From Microbacterium pygmaeum (GTDB lineage Bacteria > Actinomycetota > Actinomycetes > Actinomycetales > Microbacteriaceae), in contig NZ_LT629692.1 of the NCBI RefSeq assembly GCF_900100885.1, forward strand, positions 186,001-250,000: 64,000 nt of DNA, in the 5' to 3' direction. The notes under the pieces were generated by a model. It saw only the letters and a list, made by a program, of their open reading frames with translations, was not told the origin of the DNA and ran no database searches. Below, in pieces: positions 42,167 through 51,140 of this stretch (within the stretch, counting starts at the first letter, position 1; each line of letters opens with the position of its first letter). A program made the position numbers and the translations under genes.

Positions 42167-42288
42167 GGGAAGGGCGAGCGGATGCCGCGTCACGACGCGT
42201 CCGTCGCGGGAGAGGTCGAGCGGGTGCCGCGTCACGACGCGACTCTCGCGGGAAAGGGCGAGCGGATGCCGCGTCACGACGCGTCCGT
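42163..42288. repeat. Three 42-bp tandem repeats across the aldehyde dehydrogenase stop
   Basis: Units 42163-42204, 42205-42246 and 42247-42288 are near-identical (a handful of differences), each containing GCGTCACGACGC, a short dyad. The gene's stop codon (42274-42276) is in the third unit, so the other two lie in the gap. Units are exactly 14 codons long. No unique spacers separate them, so this is not a CRISPR array. Confidence 0.8.
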
Positions 42289-43635
42289 CGCGAAGAAGAC
42301 GTTCTTCGTCTCGGTGAAATGCTCGGCGGCGTCGGGGCCGAGCTCCCGACCCAGGCCCGAGGCCTTCATCCCGCCGAACGGCGTCCAGTACCGCACCGAC
42401 GAGTGCGAGTTGACCGACAGCACGCCGCTCTTGACGCCCCGCGCGACGCGGACTGCCCGACCGAGGTTCTCGGTCCAGATCGAGCCGGCCAGGCCGTAGA
42501 TCGTGTCGTTCGCGAGCCGGATGCCGTCGGCCTCATCGTCGAACGGCAGCACCGCGACGACGGGTCCGAAGACCTCCTCCTGCGCGATCCGGTCGCCGGG
42601 CTCGGCGAGCACGACGGTCGGCGCGAACCAGAATCCGTCCCCGTCAGGCGCGGAGCCGCGGAACGCCACGTTCGCCCCGTCGAGGAACCCCCCGACCGTA
42701 TCGCGGTGCGCGGCCGAGATGAGCGGGCCCATGTCGGTGTCCTCCTTCGCCGGGTCGCCCACCCGCCACGCGGCGACGGCGGGCTCGAGCAGCTCGAGGA
42801 ACCGGTCGTACACCGACCGCTGCACGAGAATCCGGCTGCGTGCGCAGCAGTCCTGGCCGGCGTTGTCGAACACGGCGCCGGGCGCGGCGGCCGCCGCCTT
42901 CTCGAGGTCGGCGTCGTCGAAGATCACGTTGGCGCTCTTGCCGCCGAGTTCGAGGGTGACGGGCTTGAGCGCGCGGGCGCAGCCGGCCGCGACATCCGTC
43001 CCCACCGCCGTCGACCCGGTGAAGACGACTTTGCGGACGTCGGGATGCGAGACGAACCGTTGTCCGACGACGGATCCCGACCCGGTCACGACCTGGAACA
43101 GCCCATCGGGCAGTCCCGCCTCCATTGCCAGCTGCCCGAGCCGGACGCCGGTCAGCGGCGTCAGCTCGGCGGGCTTGATGATCACCGCATTGCCCGCGGC
43201 GAGCGCCGGCGCGAAGCCCCACGATGCGATCGTCATCGGGAAGTTCCACGGCACGATGATCCCGACGACGCCGTACGGCTCGTGGAAGGTCACGTCGAGT
43301 CCGCCGGCGACCGGGATCTGCTGCCCCGAGAGCCGCTCGGGCGCGCCCGCGGAGAAGTTCAGGACCTGCGCGACGTGCGAGGCCTCCCAGCGGGCGGAGC
43401 CGATCGGATGCCCTGAATTGAGCACCTCGAGCTGTGCGAGCTCCTCGACGTGCGCTTCCACGACGCGCGCGAATGAGCGCAGCGCATCGGCCCGGGCGAC
43501 CGGGGCGAGCGCGGCCCACGACCGCTGCGCCGACACCGCCCGTGCGATCGCGTCGTCGACCTCGTCGATCGACGCGCGGGAGACCTCGCGGATGGCCGCG
43601 CCGGTCGCCGGGTTGATGACGGTGAACGAGGTCAC
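42274..43635 (-). CDS. Aldehyde dehydrogenase (PuuC/BetB-like)
   Basis: 453 residues from the GTG at 43635, overlapping the upstream stop as GTGA. Conserved blocks: IIVPWNFPMTIASWGFAPAL near 130, VVFTGSTAVG near 205, catalytic Glu in TLELGGKSANVIFDD near 232, catalytic Cys in NAGQDCCARSRI near 265 and EVFGPVVAVLPF near 365. It should oxidise a gamma-glutamylated amino-aldehyde to the acid (NAD(P)-dependent). Coupling to the hydrolase and ligase genes supports that assignment. Confidence 0.9.
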   Translation of the reverse strand: MTSFTVINPATGAAIREVSRASIDEVDDAIARAVSAQRSWAALAPVARADALRSFARVVEAHVEELAQLEVLNSGHPIGSARWEASHVAQVLNFSAGAPERLSGQQIPVAGGLDVTFHEPYGVVGIIVPWNFPMTIASWGFAPALAAGNAVIIKPAELTPLTGVRLGQLAMEAGLPDGLFQVVTGSGSVVGQRFVSHPDVRKVVFTGSTAVGTDVAAGCARALKPVTLELGGKSANVIFDDADLEKAAAAAPGAVFDNAGQDCCARSRILVQRSVYDRFLELLEPAVAAWRVGDPAKEDTDMGPLISAAHRDTVGGFLDGANVAFRGSAPDGDGFWFAPTVVLAEPGDRIAQEEVFGPVVAVLPFDDEADGIRLANDTIYGLAGSIWTENLGRAVRVARGVKSGVLSVNSHSSVRYWTPFGGMKASGLGRELGPDAAEHFTETKNVFFATDAS

Positions 43636-44435
43636 GCGTTCACCCCCGAACGCTCGCCGGCGTAGATGGAGGCTTCGGCCACCAGCCCGGCGAACAGCCG
43701 CCGGTCGGCGGAGTTCTCTTCGGGGTGCCACTGGACGCCGACGACATACCCGTCACCGGTCGACTCGAACGCCTGCACGAGTCCGTCATCGGTCCGCGCG
43801 GTCGCGACCAGGCCATCGCCGAGCTGGTCCACGCCCTGATGGTGGTAGCTGTGCACGCCGAAGTCGCCGTCGCCGAGCATCGCGGAAAGGCTCGTCCCCG
43901 GCTGCACCGCGACGGTGTTCTCGGCGAAGACACCGCCGCCGACGCGATACCGCTCGGTGCCGAGCACCTCGGGAAGGTGCTGATGCAGCGTGCCGCCGCG
44001 GGCGACGTTCACCAGCTGCAGACCCCTGCAGATCGCCAGGACGGGCATCCGTCGCTCTTCCGCTCCGCGGAACAGCGCGAGCTCCCACGCGTCGCGGTCG
44101 GGGCGGGCTGGGTCGGTGAGCGGATGCCGCGGAGCCCCGTACAGCTCGGGCTGCACGTCGAGCCCGCCGGTGAGGATCAACCCGTCGAGCCCGTCGAGGA
44201 CCGCGGATGCGGCATCCGACGAGGCCGGCTGCGGCGGCAGCAGCACGGCGATGCCGCCGGAGGCCGTCACCGCGTCGAAGTACTGCTGCGGGAGGAACGC
44301 GGCGCGGACGTCCCACACACCCTGCTTGGCCTGTTCGAGGTAGGTCGTGAGGCCGATGACCGGATGCCGGCGGTGCGACCCTTCGACGAGCTCGGGGACG
44401 GGACCTGTCGACGCCTCAGAGTCGTTCGAAACCAC
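43632..44435 (-). CDS. Gamma-glutamyl-gamma-aminobutyrate hydrolase family (PuuD-like)
   Basis: 267 residues. Class I amidotransferase triad: nucleophile in VLAICRGLQLVNVARGG near 110, and His-x-Glu in VQWHPEENS near 240. LQPEL-type GGLDVQPELYG near 85 is typical of PuuD-like hydrolases. It should free glutamate from the gamma-glutamylated product. The annotated start overlaps the ligase gene by 20 bp. The first 20 residues (STGPVPELVEG) look like a translated repeat, and a later start near VIGLTTYLEQA is possible. Confidence 0.85.
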   Translation of the reverse strand: MVSNDSEASTGPVPELVEGSHRRHPVIGLTTYLEQAKQGVWDVRAAFLPQQYFDAVTASGGIAVLLPPQPASSDAASAVLDGLDGLILTGGLDVQPELYGAPRHPLTDPARPDRDAWELALFRGAEERRMPVLAICRGLQLVNVARGGTLHQHLPEVLGTERYRVGGGVFAENTVAVQPGTSLSAMLGDGDFGVHSYHHQGVDQLGDGLVATARTDDGLVQAFESTGDGYVVGVQWHPEENSADRRLFAGLVAEASIYAGERSGVNA

Positions 44436-45771
44436 GGATGCGCTCCCAATCGGTGACGGCGGCGTCGTAGGCTTCGACCTCGATCCGCGCCTGGTTCAGA
44501 TAGTGCTCGACCATCTCGTCGCCGAAGGCGGCGCGGGCGATGCTCGACTCGCCGAAGAGTCGCGCGGCCTCGCGCAGCGTCGTCGGGAGGTGCTCGACGT
44601 CGGACGAGTACGCGTTCCCGGCCAGCGGCTCGGGCATCGGCAGCTCGTTCTCCACGCCGTACAGGCCGCCGGCGATGATCGCCGCGGTCGCCAGATACGG
44701 GTTCACGTCGCCACCCGGCACGCGGTTCTCCGGCCGGAGCGACTGGCCGCGGCCGATCACCCGGAGCGCGCACGTGCGGTTGTCCAGGCCCCAGGCGACG
44801 CCGGTCGGGGCGAAGGAACCCTTCGCGTACCGCTTGTACGAGTTGATGGTGGGCGCATACAGCAGCGTGAATTCGCGCAGCGTGGTGAGGATGCCGGCGA
44901 TCCAGTGCTCCATGAAGGGGCTGAACCCGTAGGCGCCGTCACCGGCCATCACCGGCTCGCCGTCCTTCGAGCGCACCGACAGATGGATGTGGCAGCTGTT
45001 GCCCTCGCGCTCGTTGAACTTCGCCATGAAGCTGAGCGACTTGCCGTGATTCTCGGCGATCGCCTTCGCGCCGCTCTTGTAGATGGTGTGCTGGTCGGCG
45101 GTCTCGAGCACCTCGGCGTAGCGGAACGCGATCTCCTGCTGGCCGAGGTTGCACTCGCCCTTCACGCCCTCGCAGTACATGCCGGCTGCGTCCATCGAGA
45201 GGCGGATGTCGCGCAGCAGCGGCTCCAGCCGGCCCGAGGCCAGCAGGTCGTAATCGACGTTGTAGTCGGTGGACGGGGTCAGGTCGCGATAGCCCTTGGC
45301 CCAGGCATCCCGGTACGTGTCATCGAAGACGAGGAACTCCAGCTCGGTCCCGGAATAGGCGACCAGGTCGCGCTCGGCCAGCCGGTCGCGCTGGTGCTGC
45401 AGGATCGCGCGCGGCGACTGGGCGACCCGCTCGCCGCTCTCCCAGGCGAGATCGGCGATCACGAGGGCGGAGCCCGGAAGCCACGGGATCCGACGGAGGG
45501 TCGAGGGGTCCGAGACGAGCATCATGTCGCCGTACCCGTTCTCCCAGCTGGACATCGTGTAGCCGTCGACCGTGTTCATGTCGACGTCGACCGAGAGGAG
45601 GTAGTTGCAGGCTTCGGCGCCGTGCGGCAGCACCTCTTCCTGGAACAGCCGCGCCGAGACGCGCTTGCCGACGAGGCGACCCTGCGCATCGGCGAACGCC
45701 ACCACGACGGTGTCGATCTCGCCGGCCGCGATGGCCACCTCGAGTTCCGAGACGCTGAGGTTTCCCGGCAT
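44416..45771 (-). CDS. Glutamine-synthetase-like gamma-glutamyl-amine ligase (GlnA4/PuuA-type)
   Basis: 451 residues from the ATG at 45771, behind AAGGTG. GS fold blocks: GTELEFLVFDD near 140, EGVKGECNLGQQEIAFRYAE near 210 (metal Glu residues), GNSCHIHLS near 262 and the ATP-loop region SYKRYAKGSFAPTGVAWG near 320 with RVPGGDVNPYLA near 365. It lacks the typical glutamine-synthetase adenylylation context and sits with a PuuD-like hydrolase, so ligation of glutamate to an amine such as ethanolamine or a polyamine is the best reading. Confidence 0.88.
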   Translation of the reverse strand: MPGNLSVSELEVAIAAGEIDTVVVAFADAQGRLVGKRVSARLFQEEVLPHGAEACNYLLSVDVDMNTVDGYTMSSWENGYGDMMLVSDPSTLRRIPWLPGSALVIADLAWESGERVAQSPRAILQHQRDRLAERDLVAYSGTELEFLVFDDTYRDAWAKGYRDLTPSTDYNVDYDLLASGRLEPLLRDIRLSMDAAGMYCEGVKGECNLGQQEIAFRYAEVLETADQHTIYKSGAKAIAENHGKSLSFMAKFNEREGNSCHIHLSVRSKDGEPVMAGDGAYGFSPFMEHWIAGILTTLREFTLLYAPTINSYKRYAKGSFAPTGVAWGLDNRTCALRVIGRGQSLRPENRVPGGDVNPYLATAAIIAGGLYGVENELPMPEPLAGNAYSSDVEHLPTTLREAARLFGESSIARAAFGDEMVEHYLNQARIEVEAYDAAVTDWERIRGFERL

Positions 45772-45862
45772 CCGGCACCTTCTTTCGCATTGCGCAGAGC
45801 GCGTCGAGAGCGCGGGTCGGTCGGCCCGCGCTCCGGTCCACTGTAACGAGAATGTTCGCTCC

Positions 45863-45885
45863 AAAGGTAGACACAGCCCACCTTT
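45863..45885. promoter_or_regulatory. Inverted repeat in the divergent ligase/permease promoter
   Basis: AAAGGT (45863-45868) and ACCTTT (45880-45885) are separated by 11 bp, roughly one and a half turns centre to centre, in the 175-bp gap between the two divergent genes. It is a candidate operator for the cluster's GntR regulator; no matching site was found near the regulator's own start. Confidence 0.35.
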
Positions 45886-45946
45886 AGCCAGCACAATCAT
45901 GCGCAAGGCGCAGCCCCCGCGCCGCACCCGAGCGCACGGAGGATCG

Positions 45947-47524
45947 ATGTCTCAAGCGAGCAACAGCACCTCGAGAAGTGAGTCCGCGAAGGTCGCGGGA
46001 GCGACCTATACACGAGCCGGAGACGGCTACTTCGAGAAGCGCACCCTGAAGCGCTCCGCCGGCGTCTGGGGGCTGTGGGGCCTCGCCGTCGCCGCCGTCA
46101 TCTCGGGCGACTTCTCCGGCTGGAACTTCGGCATCGACTTCGCCGGGTTCGGTGGCATGCTGATCGCCTTCGTGATCCTGGTCGCGATGTACTACGGCAT
46201 GATCTTCTCGATCGGCGAGATGGCGGCAGCCATGCCGCACACCGGCGGCGCGTATTCGTTCGCACGGTCCGCGATGGGACCGTGGGGCGGCCTCATCACC
46301 GGCGCCGCCGAGACCATCGAGTATGTGGCGACGACCGCGGTGATCGTCTACTTCTCCGCTTCCTACGCCAACGCGATCACGAGCGAACTGCTCGGATTCG
46401 ACCTGTCGCCGAGCGGGGCGAACATGATGTGGGTCTGGTACGTCGTGCTGTACCTGGCCTTCGTGCTACTGAACGCGTCGGGCGCGTCGATCTCGTTCAC
46501 GTTCGCGATCGTCGTCTCGATCATCTCGATCGGCATCATCGTGGTCTTCTCGGTGATGGCCGTCGCCTCCGGCGCGTTCCAGTGGGGCAACCTGTGGGAC
46601 ATCGTCCCCGATCCCGGCCAGACCGAGTTCCTGCCGCACGGCGTGCTGCCGATCCTGTTCGCCCTGCCGTTCGCGATGTGGTTCTTCCTCGGCATCGAAG
46701 AGCTCCCGCTCGCGGCAGAGGAGTCGCACAACCCCGTCCGCGACATCCCCAAGGCGGGCTTCTGGGCCCGCGGCACGCTGATCGTCACCGGCCTGCTGGT
46801 GCTGTTCCTGAACACCGGCGTCATCGGCGCGGAGGCGACCGGCGTGGCGGGCGAGCCGCTGCTGGACGGCTTCCGCGCGATCGTCGGCGACGAGGTCGCC
46901 GCGGTCCTGGCTCTGCTCGCCCTCGTCGGCCTGCTGGCATCCCTGCAGGGCATCATGTTCGCCTACGGCCGCAACATGTACTCGCTCTCCCGCGCGGGGT
47001 ACTACCCGCGGTTCCTCTCGCTCACCGGCAAGCGCCAGACTCCGTGGGTCGCGCTGCTGGTCGGCGCGGTCATCGGGTTCGTCGCACTGGTCGTGCTGGA
47101 CCTGCTCGCCGCCGTCAACGAGGGCGCCGGGGCGGTCGCCGGTGCGATCGTGCTGAACATCGCGGTGTGGGGCGCGGTGCTGGCCTACCTGCTGCAGATG
47201 GTCTCGTTCATCATCCTGCGCCGGAAGTTCCCGAACGCATCGCGGCCGTACCGCAGCCCGTGGGGCATCCCGGGAGCCGTGATCGCAGCGGCGATCTCCG
47301 CGCTGATCTTCGTCGGGTTCCTGCTGAACCCGACCTTCCTGCCGGCGATCATCGCGATCGGCATCGTCTACGTCGTGATCCTCATCGGCTTCGCGCTGTT
47401 CTTCCGTCACCGGCTCGTGCTCTCGCCCGAAGAGGAGTACGCCCTCTCCGGCGGAACCCACGGCGACCCGCAGGCCGAAGGGTACGACGCGATGGAGACC
47501 GAGGTGTTCGGCGACACCAGATAG
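45947..47524 (+). CDS. APC-family permease, ethanolamine permease type
   Basis: 525 residues from the ATG at 45947, behind GGAGG. About 12 helices. The N-terminal stretch LKRSAGVWGLWGLAVAAVISG, then DFSGWNFG near 50, and PHTGGAYSFARSAMGPWGG near 100 are characteristic of the ethanolamine (Eat) branch of the APC superfamily. FFLGIEELPLAAEE near 250 is the conserved mid-protein motif. It probably imports ethanolamine for the divergent ligase. The C-terminal tail is acidic and cytosolic. Confidence 0.88.
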   Translation: MSQASNSTSRSESAKVAGATYTRAGDGYFEKRTLKRSAGVWGLWGLAVAAVISGDFSGWNFGIDFAGFGGMLIAFVILVAMYYGMIFSIGEMAAAMPHTGGAYSFARSAMGPWGGLITGAAETIEYVATTAVIVYFSASYANAITSELLGFDLSPSGANMMWVWYVVLYLAFVLLNASGASISFTFAIVVSIISIGIIVVFSVMAVASGAFQWGNLWDIVPDPGQTEFLPHGVLPILFALPFAMWFFLGIEELPLAAEESHNPVRDIPKAGFWARGTLIVTGLLVLFLNTGVIGAEATGVAGEPLLDGFRAIVGDEVAAVLALLALVGLLASLQGIMFAYGRNMYSLSRAGYYPRFLSLTGKRQTPWVALLVGAVIGFVALVVLDLLAAVNEGAGAVAGAIVLNIAVWGAVLAYLLQMVSFIILRRKFPNASRPYRSPWGIPGAVIAAAISALIFVGFLLNPTFLPAIIAIGIVYVVILIGFALFFRHRLVLSPEEEYALSGGTHGDPQAEGYDAMETEVFGDTR

Positions 47525-47541
47525 CGCTCGGCAGGGGGAAC

Positions 47542-47575
47542 GGGGTCGGAGCGGTGTGGGGGACGCTCCGGCCCC
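47542..47575 (+). terminator. Hairpin after the permease gene
   Basis: 47542-47553 and 47564-47575 form a 12-bp stem with one G-U pair and a 10-nt loop, 18 nt past the permease stop. The convergent gene ends at 47589, so it may serve both. Confidence 0.6.
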
Positions 47576-47588
47576 GCACTGCGTCGGC

Positions 47589-48290
47589 CTAGTAGAGGAG
47601 CAGCTGGGCGGCCTGCGTCGAGCGGATGCCGCCGATCTCCACGCTCAGGTTGTACGACGCGCCGCCACCGGGCGCGACCTGCCGGTCGGTCGACCCGCAG
47701 GAGTCCACCGACGAACGGGTGCGATCCCACGCGAGGGGCGCCGCGCTCGAGACGGACTGCCCGGCCGCCAGCAGCACGACCATGTCGCTGGGTTCCGTCT
47801 GGCAATCTGTCGAGCGCCACCAGACGTCGTCACCGCTCTTGATCGTGAAGACCTGGCTGCTCGTCCCGACGTTGATCGAGCAGTCCTCGTCGCCGTTGTT
47901 CGTCAGCTGAATGGACAGCTGCGGGTTCTGCCCTGATCCGTAGGTCTCCGAATCGGTGATCGGCTCGACGGTGACGTCTTTCGCGACGCACGGCGTGGCG
48001 GTCGGCGTCTGCTGCGCGGTGGGTGTGGCCTCAGGAGCATCGGCCGCGGCATCCGCTCCTGTTCCATCGGCGGCGGGTGTCGTCGAACCGGGCACCGGCA
48101 GCTCGGAGACCGGCGCGCTCGTCCGCGACGTCGTCGGAGCGGGCGTCGATCCGGTCACCGCTGCACGCCACGGCTGCGCGATCAGCAGCCACACCAGGGC
48201 GATGACCGCGAGCAGCCCGACGATCAGGACGATGCGCCGCCGACGGTACACGGCGGGGGAATGGCGCCGGCGCGGGGGTTCACTGCTCAT
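47589..48290 (-). CDS. Membrane-anchored secreted protein of unknown function
   Basis: 233 residues. A basic N-terminus and one helix near residues 20-40 (IVLIVGLLAVIALVWLLIA) anchor it, followed by a Thr/Pro/Ala-rich linker of about 65 residues. The extracytoplasmic domain holds Cys in TPCVAKDV, DCSINVG, TDCQTEP and DSCGSTD: four residues, likely two disulphides. LTNNGDEDCSINVG resembles an Ig-like beta-sandwich. I do not recognise a named family. Confidence 0.8.
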   Translation of the reverse strand: MSSEPPRRRHSPAVYRRRRIVLIVGLLAVIALVWLLIAQPWRAAVTGSTPAPTTSRTSAPVSELPVPGSTTPAADGTGADAAADAPEATPTAQQTPTATPCVAKDVTVEPITDSETYGSGQNPQLSIQLTNNGDEDCSINVGTSSQVFTIKSGDDVWWRSTDCQTEPSDMVVLLAAGQSVSSAAPLAWDRTRSSVDSCGSTDRQVAPGGGASYNLSVEIGGIRSTQAAQLLLY

Positions 48291-48364
48291 GCATTCAGGC
48301 TAAGCCGGGCCGTTCGCGCTCGGGAGTCGGCGCGCCCCACAGCGGACGGCTTCAGGGCGTTTCC

Positions 48365-48979
48365 TCACGATCGGCGTGTGCGGAGTCCGTCCAGCGCGAC
48401 GGTCAGCACATCGCGCGCCAGTTGCGCCGGATCCTCCGCACCCGCCGGGCGGTACCACTCCACGATCGAGTTGACCATTCCGAACAGGAGGCGGGTGGCG
48501 AGGGATGCCTCGACGTCGGCGCGCACGGATCCCTCCAGCTGCGCGGCACTCACGATCTCGGTCACCTTCTCATCGAAGGCGCGGCGGCGGGCGAGGGCGC
48601 TGCGCTCGACCTCGCTGTTGCCGCGCACTCGCAGCAGCAGGGTGACATACGGCAACCGGTCGACCAGGACCTGCACCGCGCGGTCGAGCACGTAGCCCAG
48701 CCGATCCCCCGGCGTCCCGGAGACGGCGTCCGGTTCGAGGAGCACCCCCTCCAGCCCGCCGAGCGCCTGATCGAGCGCGCTGCTGAGCAGCTGCTCCTTC
48801 GAGGTGAAGTGGTGGTACATCGCCGACTTCGACAGACCGAGCCGCTCGGCCAGCAGCGCGACGGAGGTCGCGTCGTAGCCGTGCTCGATGAAGGTCGTCA
48901 CCGCGACCTCGAGGATCTGCCTCTGGTCGTAGCCGGGGCGTCCGCGTCGCGCGGCGACGGGCGCGGGAAGGTCGGTCAC
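48365..48979 (-). CDS. TetR/AcrR family regulator (PaaR-like role)
   Basis: 204 residues, GTG start. The N-terminal helix-turn-helix is ILEVAVTTFIEHGYDATSVA with GLSKSAMYHHFTSKEQLL. The ligand domain is helical and unassigned. It is divergent from paaZ, and the AACGATCG-type site between them recurs before paaA/paaI. PaaR-type regulators release DNA on binding phenylacetyl-CoA; that role here is inferred from context. Confidence 0.9.
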   Translation of the reverse strand: MTDLPAPVAARRGRPGYDQRQILEVAVTTFIEHGYDATSVALLAERLGLSKSAMYHHFTSKEQLLSSALDQALGGLEGVLLEPDAVSGTPGDRLGYVLDRAVQVLVDRLPYVTLLLRVRGNSEVERSALARRRAFDEKVTEIVSAAQLEGSVRADVEASLATRLLFGMVNSIVEWYRPAGAEDPAQLARDVLTVALDGLRTRRS

Positions 48980-49033
48980 GCTCCCAGTGTGTCATCGCGG
49001 TCGCGATGCGCGAGCGGGGGCGCGCGTTTCCTG

Positions 49034-49043
49034 AACGATCGGT
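49034..49043. promoter_or_regulatory. AACGATCGGT operator candidate, tetR/paaZ gap
   Basis: A near-perfect dyad in the 76-bp divergent gap, 13 bp before the paaZ GTG (49056). It shares AACGATCG and the following T with the perfect palindrome at 51580-51589. Confidence 0.55.
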
Positions 49044-49055
49044 AAGGTATTGCCC

Positions 49056-51140
49056 GTGGACGAACGAGCAGCGGTCGGCATCCTCCCGAGTTTCGTGCGG
49101 GGATCGTGGTGGACACCGGTCGAGGCAGCGGATGCCGCGGACGTGCGCGATGCGACCACCGGCGATCTCGTGGCGAGGGTCAGCACGAGCGGCCTCGACC
49201 TGGCGGCCGCGCTCGAGTACGGCCGCACCGCGGGGCAGGCGAGCATCGGCGCGCTCACGTTCCACGAGCGAGCGATGCTGCTCAAGCAGTTCGCGGTCGT
49301 GCTCACCGAGCGCAAAGACGAGCTGTACGCGCTGTCGGCACGCTCCGGCGCGACCAAGGCCGACTCGTGGGTCGACATCGACGGCGGTATCGGGGTGCTG
49401 TTCTCGTACTCGGGCAAAGCGCGGCGCGAGATGCCGAACTCGCGCGTCTACCTGGACGGGCCTGTCGAAGTCCTGTCCAAGGACGGCTCATTCCTCGGGA
49501 GGCATATCCACACCCGGCTGCCCGGTGTCGCCGTGCAGATCAACGCCTTCAATTTTCCGGTGTGGGGTTCGCTGGAGAAGTTCGCCCCGGCGTTCCTGGC
49601 CGGCATGCCGACCCTGGTCAAGCCAGCGACGCCCACCGGCTACCTCGCCGAGGCGTTCGTGCGGATCCTCGTCGAGTCCGGCCTGCTGCCTGAGGGATCC
49701 CTGCAGCTGGTGAGCGGGAGTGTGCCGACGCTTTTCGAGCACCTGCGCCTCGGCGACCTGGTCGCCTTCACCGGCAGCGCATCCACGGCAGCGCACCTGC
49801 GCGCGCACGAGTGCGTGCAGACCGGCGGCGTGCGCTTCACCAGCGAGACGGACTCGATCAACGCCTCGGTCCTGGGCCCGGATGCGGTCGTCGGCACGCC
49901 GGAGTTCGATGCCTACATCCGACAGCTCGTCACCGAGCTGACGTCGAAGGCGGGACAGAAGTGCACCGCGATCCGACGCGCGATCGTCCCCTCGGAAGCC
50001 GCCGACGCGGTGATCGCGGCAGTGCGGGACCGGATCGCCGAGCGTATCGTGCTGGGCGATCCGCGCGCAGGGGGCGTCACGATGGGACCCCTCGCCTCCC
50101 TCGGCCAACGCAGGGACGTCCTCGCGCAGGTGGCGAAGCTCGAGGCCGCGGGCGGAGTGCTCGTGATCGGGTCGACCGCGGAGCCGGAGGTCACGCGGGC
50201 CGACGGGTCCACGGGTCCCGCCCCAGACGGCGCGTTCCTGTCGCCGATGCTGATCCGATTCGAGGATGCCTCGGCGGACGCGGTCCACGAGATCGAGGCG
50301 TTCGGCCCGGTCGCCTCATTGCTGACCTACGACGACGTCGAGGAGGCCGGCGACCTCGTCGCTCGCGGCGGTGGATCCCTCGTCACCAGCGTCGCGACCC
50401 ACGACCCCGAGGTCGCGCTCACGCTGTTGACGCGCATCGCCGCACTGAACGGCCGGGTGCTGCTGCTCGATCGCGATGGCGCACGGTCCTCCACCGGCCA
50501 CGGTTCGCCCCTGCCGACGCTCGTCCACGGCGGTCCGGGTCGCGCCGGCGGCGGCGAGGAACTCGGGGGCATCCGCGCGGTCCTGCACCACATGCAGCGC
50601 ACCGCGGTGCAGGGCTCCCCCGACATGCTGACCGCGTTGACCGGGGTGTGGCACGCCGGCGCCACGGCGAACGGCGACGGGCAGCATCCGTTCCGGAAGT
50701 CGCTCGCCGAACTGCGCATCGGCGACCAGCTCGCCTCAGCATCGCGCAAGGTCTCGCTCCAGGACATCGAGACGTTCGCATCCTTCACCGGCGACACCTT
50801 CTATGCGCACATGGACGAAGAGGCTGCCGCGGCCAACCCGTTCTTCCCCGGTCGTGTCGCGCACGGGTACCTGCTGGTGTCGTGGGCGGCGGGGCTGTTC
50901 GTGGACCCGGACCCCGGGCCGGTGCTGGCCAACTACGGGTTGGAGAACCTGCGCTTCGTCACGCCCGTCTCTCCTGGCGACCGCATCCGGGTGCAGCTGA
51001 CCGCCAAGCAGATCACGCCGCGTGAGAGCGACGAGTACGGCGAGGTGCGGTGGGACGCCGTGATCCGCAACCAGGACGACGAGACGGTGGCGACCTACGA
51101 CGTCCTGACGCTCGTGCAGAAGGCGCTCACGACTGCCTAG
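49056..51140 (+). CDS. paaZ: PaaZ: oxepin-CoA hydrolase / aldehyde dehydrogenase, bifunctional
   Basis: 694 residues from the GTG at 49056 (a TTG two codons upstream is possible). Residues about 1-530 are an aldehyde dehydrogenase with VQINAFNFPVWG near 165, VAFTGSAST near 230 and the catalytic Cys in SKAGQKCTAIRRAI near 305. Residues about 550-690 are a MaoC-like hydratase with FASFTGDTFYAHMDEEAA and ARVAHGYLLVS-like sequence. It opens the oxepin ring of the phenylacetate pathway and oxidises the aldehyde. It is convergent with paaI, with a 4-bp overlap. Confidence 0.95.
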   Translation: MDERAAVGILPSFVRGSWWTPVEAADAADVRDATTGDLVARVSTSGLDLAAALEYGRTAGQASIGALTFHERAMLLKQFAVVLTERKDELYALSARSGATKADSWVDIDGGIGVLFSYSGKARREMPNSRVYLDGPVEVLSKDGSFLGRHIHTRLPGVAVQINAFNFPVWGSLEKFAPAFLAGMPTLVKPATPTGYLAEAFVRILVESGLLPEGSLQLVSGSVPTLFEHLRLGDLVAFTGSASTAAHLRAHECVQTGGVRFTSETDSINASVLGPDAVVGTPEFDAYIRQLVTELTSKAGQKCTAIRRAIVPSEAADAVIAAVRDRIAERIVLGDPRAGGVTMGPLASLGQRRDVLAQVAKLEAAGGVLVIGSTAEPEVTRADGSTGPAPDGAFLSPMLIRFEDASADAVHEIEAFGPVASLLTYDDVEEAGDLVARGGGSLVTSVATHDPEVALTLLTRIAALNGRVLLLDRDGARSSTGHGSPLPTLVHGGPGRAGGGEELGGIRAVLHHMQRTAVQGSPDMLTALTGVWHAGATANGDGQHPFRKSLAELRIGDQLASASRKVSLQDIETFASFTGDTFYAHMDEEAAAANPFFPGRVAHGYLLVSWAAGLFVDPDPGPVLANYGLENLRFVTPVSPGDRIRVQLTAKQITPRESDEYGEVRWDAVIRNQDDETVATYDVLTLVQKALTTA

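Noticed and set aside
42163..42288. Possible CRISPR array
   Set aside because: The 42-bp units are directly abutting with no unique spacers, only three copies exist, and no cas gene is in the window.
44380..44410. REP-like CCCTTCGACGAGCTCGG near the PuuD-like start
   Set aside because: It resembles a common short palindromic repeat, but only one clear copy was seen in the window, so I did not list it as a repeat.
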